A stretch of 7,616 bases of DNA from Armatimonadota bacterium (GTDB taxonomy: Bacteria; Sysuimicrobiota; Sysuimicrobiia; Sysuimicrobiales; Humicultoraceae). Under the pieces are notes generated by a model that did no database searches, was not told the origin of the DNA, and worked only from the letters and a program-made list of their open reading frames with translations. How positions within the stretch are numbered: the first letter of the stretch is position 1; every line of letters begins with the position of its first letter. Shown piece after piece: positions 1 to 5,743 of this stretch. The DNA is taken from NCBI GenBank assembly GCA_016199305.1, contig JACQGZ010000003.1:1-7616 (forward strand). The letters run 5' to 3'. The position numbers were made by a program, and so were the translations under genes.

Positions 1-488
1 AGATCGGCGTCATGTTCGGCTCGCCGGAGACCACCACCGGCGGGCGCGCCCTCAAGTTCTACGCCTCCGTGCGGATGGAGATCCGCCGCATCGAGTCGAT
101 CAAGAGCGGCGAGGAGATCAAGGGAATGCGGGCGCGAATCAAGGTCGTGAAGAACAAACTCGCCCCGCCCTTCCGCGACGCCGAGGTGGACATCTACTTC
201 GGGCGCGGAATCTCCCGGACGGGGAGCCTGCTCGACACCGCGCACGCCGCCGGGCTGGTCACCCGCACCGGCACCTGGTTCGCCTACGGCGACCTCCGCC
301 TGGGACAGGGGCGCGACAACGCGCGGGATTTCCTGGAGAACAACCCGGAACTGGCGCGGGAACTGGAGGCACGGACGCGCGATACGCTCGGCCTGCCCCG
401 GCGCAACGGGGCCGGCCTCCGGGAGGCTCCCGAGGTCAAGCGAGAAGCCACAGGGGTCAAGGAGGCGCCGGTCAAGGTCAAGGTCTGA
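1..488 (+). CDS. recA: RecA recombinase, C-terminal half (5' end outside window)
   Basis: RecA forms ATP-dependent filaments on single-stranded DNA, catalyses homologous strand exchange and promotes LexA self-cleavage. Only the last 161 codons are present, with the frame entering at base 3 (I-G-V-M). The fragment begins in the DNA-binding L2 loop, seen as [11 protein letters not shown], followed by the conserved ALKFYASVR strand, [10 protein letters not shown] and the small C-terminal domain ([14 protein letters not shown], then [18 protein letters not shown]). By comparison with RecA of about 350 residues, roughly the first 200 residues, including Walker A and L1, lie upstream. The tail after residue GLP of the core is unusual: it carries about eight K/R against four E, whereas the E. 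coli tail is acidic. It also holds an imprecise seven-residue repeat ([21 protein letters not shown]). The stop is one base before the recX start, so the two are very probably co-transcribed. Identification is secure from the L2 loop and core motifs. Confidence 0.97.
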   Translation, partial: IGVMFGSPETTTGGRALKFYASVRMEIRRIESIKSGEEIKGMRARIKVVKNKLAPPFRDAEVDIYFGRGISRTGSLLDTAHAAGLVTRTGTWFAYGDLRLGQGRDNARDFLENNPELARELEARTRDTLGLPRRNGAGLREAPEVKREATGVKEAPVKVKV

Positions 489-489
489 C

Positions 490-1146
490 ATGCAGATCGC
501 ACACATCCGGCCGGCGGGGCGGGGTGGCCATCTCCGCGCCGTCACGCTGGCCGACGGGCGGCGCTTGCTGGTCGATGCGGGGCGCGTCTCCCCGCTTCAC
601 CTCACCGAGGGGATGGAGGTCGACGCGGCGCTGGAGGCCCGGTTGGCCGCCCTGGACGACGAGACGCGCGCCCGGGAGGCCGCGCTGACCCTGCTGCGCT
701 ATCGTCCGCGCAGCCGCGCGGAACTGACCGCACGGCTGCGGCGGCGCGGCTTCGCCATCAGCACGATCGGCGCTCTCCTGGCCGACCTGGCGGAGGGCGG
801 ACTGCTCGACGACAGGCGTTTTGCTCGCCTCTGGGCGGAGAGCCGGGTGGCAGCCGGCAGAAGCGGACCGCATCGGGTGCGTGCCGAACTGAGGCTGAAG
901 GGCGTCGCGTCTGAGGTGATCGATGAAGCCCTCGGCGCGGCGTTCGGCCCCGACCAGGAGAGGGACCTGGCGGCGGCCTTCGCGGAGCGCTATCTGCCGC
1001 GCCTGCGGGCCCTCCCGGCCGAGGTCCGATTCCGGCGGCTGGTCGGGCTCTTGCGGCGCCGCGGCTTCTCCGGCAGCGTCATCGCCCCGATCCTCCGGCG
1101 GCACGCCCGGGCCGGCCCGTCGGACGACGCACGGGAGGTCTCATGA
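490..1146 (+). CDS. recX: Regulatory protein RecX
   Basis: RecX binds in the groove of the RecA filament and modulates its assembly and ATPase, usually as an inhibitor. The 218-residue product has three helical repeats. Repeat 1 is at about 60-103 (ALTLLRYRPRSRAELTARL, then RRRGF and LADLAEGGLLDD). Repeat 2 is at about 108-150 (RRFARLWAESR, the GPHRVRAEL box, LKGVASEVIDEAL). Repeat 3 is at about 157-205. Residues 1-55 form an extra N-terminal beta-rich segment (HLRAVTLADGRRLLVDAGRV) of a kind found in longer Gram-positive-type RecX proteins. The ATG at 490 follows the recA stop by one base, with a weak AAGGT ribosome site at 480-484. The stop overlaps the next start as ATGA. Adjacency to recA is the classical arrangement and supports the call. 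Confidence 0.95.
   Translation: MQIAHIRPAGRGGHLRAVTLADGRRLLVDAGRVSPLHLTEGMEVDAALEARLAALDDETRAREAALTLLRYRPRSRAELTARLRRRGFAISTIGALLADLAEGGLLDDRRFARLWAESRVAAGRSGPHRVRAELRLKGVASEVIDEALGAAFGPDQERDLAAAFAERYLPRLRALPAEVRFRRLVGLLRRRGFSGSVIAPILRRHARAGPSDDAREVS
1133..1139 (+). promoter_or_regulatory. Ribosome binding site for the helicase-nuclease
   Basis: GGGAGGT lies inside the last codons of recX, with its end three bases before the ATG at 1143. It is a strong Shine-Dalgarno match, although the spacing is on the short side. It supports the overlapping ATG as the true start over the internal GTG at 1164 or TTG at 1260, neither of which has a comparable site. Confidence 0.6.
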
Positions 1147-4100
1147 TCGGTCCCCCGCGGTCCGTGGCACGCCATCCCGACCGGAGCGAGGGCGGCCAGA
1201 TTACCCTCGAGTTCTCGACACACAAAGGCGCACAACCGGAGCGCCCGGCCGAGCGCGCCTTGGAAGGGCTGAACGACGAGCAACTCCGCGCGGTGACCTT
1301 CGGGGAAGGTCCCCTGCTGATCGTGGCCGGCGCGGGCACGGGCAAGACCTCCGTGATCACGCGCCGCATCGCCTGGCTGATCGCCTCCCGCCGGGCGCGC
1401 CCCGCCGACATCCTGGCGCTAACCTTCACGGACAAAGCCGCAGCGGAGATGGAAGAACGTGTCGACCTGCTCGTTCCCTACGGCTACACGGACATCACGA
1501 TCAGCACCTTCCACGCCTTCGGCGATCGCGTGCTGCGGGAGCACGCCCTCGAGCTGGGGCTCGCCCCGGACGTGCGCGTCCTCTCCCGCGCCGAGCAGGT
1601 GCTCTTCCTGCGTGAGCGGCTCTTCGAGCTCCCATTGCAGTATTACCGTCCGCTCGGCGACCCCACGCGCTATGTCGAAGCGCTGATCGCTTTGTTCAGC
1701 CGGGCCAAGGATGAGGACACCGGGCCGGAAGACTACGTCGCCTTCGCCGAACGCCTGGCCAGGACGGCCGAGGGCGCCCCAGACGACGTGGAACTTCGGG
1801 ACGCCGCCCGCCAGCAAGCAGAACTCGCCCAGGCGTACCGAACCTACCAGACGCTGTTGGGCCGGGAGGGGCTGGTCGATTTCGGCGACCAGATCACCCT
1901 GCCGCTGCGTCTCTTTCGCGACCGCCCCGGCGTCCTGCGCACCTACCAGGAGCGCTTCCGCTACATCCTGGTCGACGAGTTCCAGGACACCAACTACGCC
2001 CAGTTCCAGCTGGTCCAGCTGCTGGCGGGGGAGCGGCGCAACATCACGGTCGTCGGGGACGACGACCAGGCCATCTTCAAGTTCCGCGGAGCGTCCATCA
2101 GTAACATCCTCGGCTTCACCACCGCCTATCCCGAGGCCACCCAGATCGTCCTCACGCGCAACTACCGCTCCCCCCAGCCGGTGCTGGATGTGGCCTACCG
2201 CCTGATCCGCCACAACGACCCGGACCGCCTGGAGGTCCGCAACCAGATCGACAAGCGGCTGACCGCGGTGGGGACCTCCGGTCCGGCGGTGCAGCACCTG
2301 CACTTCGACACCCTCAGCAGCGAGGCCGACGGCGTGGCCGCCCACATCGCCGCCCGGGTCGCCTCCGGGGCGTATCGGTACAAAGACTTCGCGATCCTGG
2401 TGCGCAGCAACAACGACGCCGACCCGTTCCTGCGCGCGCTGAACCTGCGCGCCATCCCGCACCGCTTCACCGGCAACCGCGGCCTCTACAACCGAGAGGA
2501 GATCCGCCTGGTCCTGGCCTTCCTGCGCGCGCTGGCCAATCCGGCCGATAACCTCAGCCTCTACTACCTGGGGATCTCGCCGCTCTACCTGATCAACCCC
2601 ACCGACGTCGCCAAGGCGCTGGCCTACGCCAACCGGCGCAACCGCACGCTCGAGTACGTCTTCCGCCGGCTGGACGCCTTCCAGGATCTGGCCGCAGAGA
2701 TCGGCCCGGAGACGCGGGCGGCGCTGGACCGCCTCCTCGACGACCTGGACGAGATGCGCCGACTGATGAAAGACCACGCCACCGGCCGGGTCCTCTACAC
2801 CTACCTGGTCACCCGCACCGGATATGTCCGGCGGCTGGCCACGTCCGAACTCGCCGCCGACGAAGCGGCGGTGCGCAACCTCGCCCGCTTCTTCGACATC
2901 GTCGCGCGCTACGGGGAGATCGCCGCCTATGACCGTGTCCCCGAGTTCGTGAAGCACCTCGACGACCTCATCGCCGCCGGGGACGATCCGGCCGTGGCCG
3001 AGGCCGATCCCGACACCGACGCGGTGGCCGTCCTGACGGTGCACAAGGCGAAGGGGCTGGAGTTCCCCGTGGTCTTCCTCATCTCCGCCGTGGCGGATCG
3101 CTTCCCCACCCGCACCCGGGGGGAACCGATCCCGCTGCCCGATCCGCTGGTGAAGGACGTCCTGCCGCAGGGGGACTTCCACCTCCAGGAGGAGCGCCGC
3201 CTCTTCTACGTGGCGATGACCCGCGCGATGCGCGAACTCTACCTGAGCAGCGCCCGCGACTACGGCGGGGTGCGGCCGCGCAAGGTCAGCCGGTTCGTCC
3301 TGGAGGCGCTCGACCGTCCCGCCCCGGAGAGCGCGGCCTTCCGCGCCGCGCCCACGGAGACGATCCAGCGCCACGCGCCCCCGGTGGAGGGGCAGCAGAC
3401 GCTCGCCGGGGTGATCCCGCCGGAGGAGCCGGTGAGCCTCTCCTTCCGCCAGGTGGACGACTACAACACCTGCCCGCTGAAGTTCAAGTACACGCACATC
3501 CTGCGGGTGCCGCTGCTGCGCGACCACCGTGTCGTCTACGGCAGCGCCGTGCACGAGGCCGTGCGCGAGTACAACCGGCGCCGCGCCCGCGCCCAGCCGG
3601 TCACCGCCGCCGACCTGCTGGCGGTTTTCGAACGGGCCTGGATCAACGAGGGCTTCATCAGCCGCGAGCACGAGGATCAGCGCCTGGAGGAAGGGCGGCA
3701 GGTCCTGCGCACCTTCTTCGAGTTTCAGGAGGGCATCGGGCGGCGGCCCACCTTCGTCGAGGCGCCCTTCTCCTTTCAGGTGGGACTCACGCGCGTCCGC
3801 GGACGCTGGGACCGCGTCGACCTGCGCGGGGAGGACGCGGTCGTCATCGACTTCAAGACCAGCGACGTGCGCACCCAGAAGGATGCGGACCGCCGCGTCC
3901 GGGAGAGCCAGCAGCTGGCGATCTACGCGCTGGCCTACCGGGAGGTGTACGGCAAACCGCCGGACCGTCTGGAACTCCACTTCCTGGGCCCGCAGCAGGT
4001 GCTGGTCGGCGAGACGGAACCGGACGAGCGCATGCTGGCCGAGGCGGCCGAGGTCATCGAGCACGCCTCGCGGGGCGTCCGCGCGCAGCAGTTCATCGCC

Positions 4101-4199
4101 ACCCCGGACTACTATCGGGCCTGCCGCTACTGCGCCTTCAACTCCATCTGCCCCTACACCGCGACCGGCGACCCACTGCTGCCGGAGGCGCCGGAGTGA
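1143..4199 (+). CDS. UvrD/PcrA-type SF1 helicase fused to an AddB-like PD-(D/E)XK Fe-S nuclease
   Basis: A 1018-residue single-chain helicase-nuclease, expected to unwind DNA 3' to 5' and cut the unwound strand during break resection. The helicase motifs run in order: Q motif LNDEQLRAV at 43-51; Walker A GAGTGKT at 63-69; Ia LTFTDKAAAEM at 93-103; II VDEFQDT at 277-283; III VVGDDDQAIFKFRGA at 303-317; IV LTRNYRS at 337-343; V TVHKAKGLEFP at 632-642; VI EERRLFYVAMTRA at 683-695. After a linker (about 718-765) comes the nuclease: H804, E873, D890 in GRWDRVD, D903-F904-K905 in VVIDFKT, and Q923/Q924 in QQLAIYALA. Cysteines C777, C994, C997 and C1003 have the C...C-x2-C-x5-C layout of the AddB/AdnB iron-sulfur staple. 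All catalytic residues appear intact. The first 40 residues are not helicase-like and may be a linker or a start artefact. The gene overlaps recX and the next gene by 4 nt each. It differs from AddAB and AdnAB in that no partner helicase-nuclease subunit is visible here. Confidence 0.93.
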   Translation: MIGPPRSVARHPDRSEGGQITLEFSTHKGAQPERPAERALEGLNDEQLRAVTFGEGPLLIVAGAGTGKTSVITRRIAWLIASRRARPADILALTFTDKAAAEMEERVDLLVPYGYTDITISTFHAFGDRVLREHALELGLAPDVRVLSRAEQVLFLRERLFELPLQYYRPLGDPTRYVEALIALFSRAKDEDTGPEDYVAFAERLARTAEGAPDDVELRDAARQQAELAQAYRTYQTLLGREGLVDFGDQITLPLRLFRDRPGVLRTYQERFRYILVDEFQDTNYAQFQLVQLLAGERRNITVVGDDDQAIFKFRGASISNILGFTTAYPEATQIVLTRNYRSPQPVLDVAYRLIRHNDPDRLEVRNQIDKRLTAVGTSGPAVQHLHFDTLSSEADGVAAHIAARVASGAYRYKDFAILVRSNNDADPFLRALNLRAIPHRFTGNRGLYNREEIRLVLAFLRALANPADNLSLYYLGISPLYLINPTDVAKALAYANRRNRTLEYVFRRLDAFQDLAAEIGPETRAALDRLLDDLDEMRRLMKDHATGRVLYTYLVTRTGYVRRLATSELAADEAAVRNLARFFDIVARYGEIAAYDRVPEFVKHLDDLIAAGDDPAVAEADPDTDAVAVLTVHKAKGLEFPVVFLISAVADRFPTRTRGEPIPLPDPLVKDVLPQGDFHLQEERRLFYVAMTRAMRELYLSSARDYGGVRPRKVSRFVLEALDRPAPESAAFRAAPTETIQRHAPPVEGQQTLAGVIPPEEPVSLSFRQVDDYNTCPLKFKYTHILRVPLLRDHRVVYGSAVHEAVREYNRRRARAQPVTAADLLAVFERAWINEGFISREHEDQRLEEGRQVLRTFFEFQEGIGRRPTFVEAPFSFQVGLTRVRGRWDRVDLRGEDAVVIDFKTSDVRTQKDADRRVRESQQLAIYALAYREVYGKPPDRLELHFLGPQQVLVGETEPDERMLAEAAEVIEHASRGVRAQQFIATPDYYRACRYCAFNSICPYTATGDPLLPEAPE
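1165..1200 (+). repeat. Possible dispersed-repeat-like sequence in the helicase N-terminal extension
   Basis: Bases around 1171-1195 encode ARHPDRSEGG and resemble the 'CATCCTGAGCG(A/G)AGCGA(A/G)GGATCT' class of short dispersed element seen between genes in several bacterial phyla, whose translations read HPERSEG. The match is from memory and imperfect, and only one copy is in the window. It falls within the non-helicase residues 1-40 of the helicase-nuclease, which is why it is noted. Confidence 0.25.
4184..4188 (+). promoter_or_regulatory. Ribosome binding site for the YhaO-like gene
   Basis: GGAGG inside the last codons of the helicase-nuclease, seven bases before the GTG at 4196. The good spacing decides this GTG start, which overlaps the helicase stop as GTGA, a typical arrangement for translational coupling. 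Confidence 0.65.
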
Positions 4200-5320
4200 T
4201 CACGCTCCTGCACATCGCCGATCTGCATCTGGGCATGGCCTTCCCGGTGCTCGGCGAGCGGGGACGGGATCACCGCGAGCAACTGAAGCGGACCTTCGCG
4301 CGTATCGTCGATCTGGCGCTGGCGGAACGCGTCCACCTCCTCCTCATCGCCGGGGATCTGTTCCACTCCCACCGGCAGGGAGAGGGGACGCTGGCGTTCG
4401 TACGCGAGCAGTTCCTGCGGCTGCGCCAGGGCGGGATCCGTGTCGCCCTGCTGGCGGGCAACCACGACCGGCTGGGGGAGGGAAGTGTCTGGGCGCGGGC
4501 CCGGATCGAAGAGGCCTGCGATAACGTGACCCTCTTCGGACCCGACCCGCAGGTGAAGGTCTTCGGTGATCTCGACCTCGCGGTCGTGGGGCAGTCGGTC
4601 GGCCCGGAGGGTCCGCAGCCGCTGCGGGCCTGGCCGCGGGAGCGCTCTGCCCGCTTTGCCGTCGGCCTGGCGCACGGCAGCGCCTACCGGGAAGGCGTCG
4701 TGGAGGCCGGGTCGATCCATCCCGCCGATGTCCGCGCGCTCGGCCTGGACTATCTGGCCCTCGGCGACTGGCACACCGCGCAGGTGGTCACCGGACCGCC
4801 TACCCCGGCCTGGTATGCGGGCGCGCCCGAGTTCCTGGCCATGGACCAGGAGGCCGGCCAGGTGATCCTGGTCAGGATCCCCGCCCCGGGGCAGGCGGAG
4901 GTGACGCCCCACCGGGTGGGACGCCGGCGCTACCGGCGGTTGGAGGTCGACGTCTCCGGCCTCGAGGCGGACCGGGTGCGGGCCCGCCTGGCCGCGGAGG
5001 CCGACGCCGACGCGGTCCTCGACATCATTCTGACGGGGACGGTGACGCCGGGGCAGGCCCTCGATCCTCGAGAGCTGGAGGAGGCGCTGGCGGAGACCTG
5101 CTTCCGCGTCCGGCTGCGCAATCAGAGCCGCATGTGGCTGGACGGGGCGGCCCTGGATGCGTTCCCCGAGCGCACGCTGGCGGGGCGGTACATCCGCCTC
5201 ATGCGCGAGCAGGCGCAGACGGCCCCGCCGGAGGAGCAACCGATCTTGGAAGAGGCGCTACAGGTGGGAGTGGGCCTGCTCCTCAATTCTGAACTTAGTA
5301 ACACGGCGGATCGAATGTGA
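4196..5320 (+). CDS. Mre11/SbcD-family metallophosphoesterase, YhaO-like DNA exonuclease
   Basis: Predicted manganese-dependent nuclease of the SbcD/Mre11/YhaO group, normally acting with a Rad50/SbcC/YhaN-like ATPase to process DNA ends. The 374-residue product carries the calcineurin-like phosphoesterase motifs: HIADLHLG (D9, H11), AGDLFHS (D54), AGNHDR (N89, H90, D91), LAHG (H160) and ALGDWHT (D191, H193). The last is a variant of the usual GHxH motif. Residues from about 230 onward form a capping and C-terminal region without recognised motifs, probably for partner or DNA binding. The GTG start has a well-spaced GGAGG and a 4-nt overlap with the helicase gene. From N364 (base 5285) to the stop the codons turn AT-rich (AAT TCT GAA CTT AGT), coinciding with the start of the foreign methyltransferase segment, so the last 11 residues are probably not original. 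The Rad50-like gene begins 423 bases further on. SbcD is the alternative name; the length and the YhaN-like neighbour favour YhaO. Confidence 0.88.
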   Translation: MITLLHIADLHLGMAFPVLGERGRDHREQLKRTFARIVDLALAERVHLLLIAGDLFHSHRQGEGTLAFVREQFLRLRQGGIRVALLAGNHDRLGEGSVWARARIEEACDNVTLFGPDPQVKVFGDLDLAVVGQSVGPEGPQPLRAWPRERSARFAVGLAHGSAYREGVVEAGSIHPADVRALGLDYLALGDWHTAQVVTGPPTPAWYAGAPEFLAMDQEAGQVILVRIPAPGQAEVTPHRVGRRRYRRLEVDVSGLEADRVRARLAAEADADAVLDIILTGTVTPGQALDPRELEEALAETCFRVRLRNQSRMWLDGAALDAFPERTLAGRYIRLMREQAQTAPPEEQPILEEALQVGVGLLLNSELSNTADRM

Positions 5321-5724
5321 ACGCATCCAAAGGCACATCTCTGACGAGTCTTCCTGACCATCGGGCTGTCCGCAAGAGTCTGGGGGCTTGGTACACCCCC
5401 ATTTCAATGGTCCGCCCACTGGTGCGGTGGGCAATCCGGACTCCCCATGACCACATACTCGATCCTGCGGTGGGCGACGGGATCTTTCTCGCTGAGGCAG
5501 CGCGCCTTCTTCAACAGGGTCGGGGGAGTCGAAGAAGCCCACAACTTCACGGTTTCGATGTCAACCCGGAAGCGGTCGCGGCGTCGGCGCGAACTATCGC
5601 CGATGTACTAGGCCCCGCTGCCGCGCCCGATCTGCGAGTGGCCGACTTCTTTCAGATCGACCCTCCGACGAGTTTGTTCGGTGACCTTGGGTATGTCGAC
5701 GTAGTAGTCGGAAACCCGCCGTAG
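5317..5724 (+). pseudogene. N-terminal remnant of an N6-adenine DNA methyltransferase, cut off at the NPPY motif
   Basis: A 135-codon frame starting at a GTG that overlaps the yhaO-like stop (GTGA). It has the front half of a gamma-type adenine methyltransferase, as in type IIG (Eco57I-like) or BREX PglX-like enzymes. The motif-X-like region LGAWYTP is at about 22-28, the SAM-binding motif I LDPAVGDGIFL at 48-58, motif II GFDVNP at 79-84, motif III VADFF at 108-112, and VVVGNPP at 129-135. A TAG stop then falls exactly where the Y or F of NPP(Y/F) belongs. Target recognition, the rest of the catalytic domain and any nuclease are absent: the sequence runs directly into the next gene. By hand count GC3 is about 61%, against about 81-85% in samples of the flanking genes, and G+C over 5281-5700 is about 60%. 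The fragment cannot be an active methyltransferase. It is best read as the scar of an insertion followed by deletion, although an assembly chimera cannot be excluded. Confidence 0.82.
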
Positions 5725-5743
5725 GGTGAATCTGGGTTCGGGA
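5725..5743 (+). other. Junction between methyltransferase remnant and YhaN-like gene
   Basis: Nineteen bases separate the TAG of the methyltransferase remnant from the ATG at 5744. There is no clear Shine-Dalgarno, terminator or promoter. GTG at 5726 is an alternative in-frame start for the YhaN-like gene (adding V-N-L-G-S-G) and sits one base after the TAG. No flanking direct repeat or inverted repeat marks the join. Confidence 0.5.

Noticed and set aside
923..1615. A + strand frame overlapping recX and the helicase start
   Set aside because: Arg/Ser/Pro-rich translation typical of an out-of-frame read of GC-rich DNA, covered by two well-supported genes.
1419..4064. An 881-codon open frame on the minus strand opposite the helicase-nuclease
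   Set aside because: It lies wholly antisense to a gene with every helicase and nuclease motif. Long antisense frames are expected where third positions are mostly G/C, and its translation shows no recognisable domain.
4154..5239. A 361-codon minus-strand frame opposite the YhaO-like gene
   Set aside because: Antisense to an enzyme with all metal-binding motifs; composition is low-complexity and explained by GC-rich codon use.
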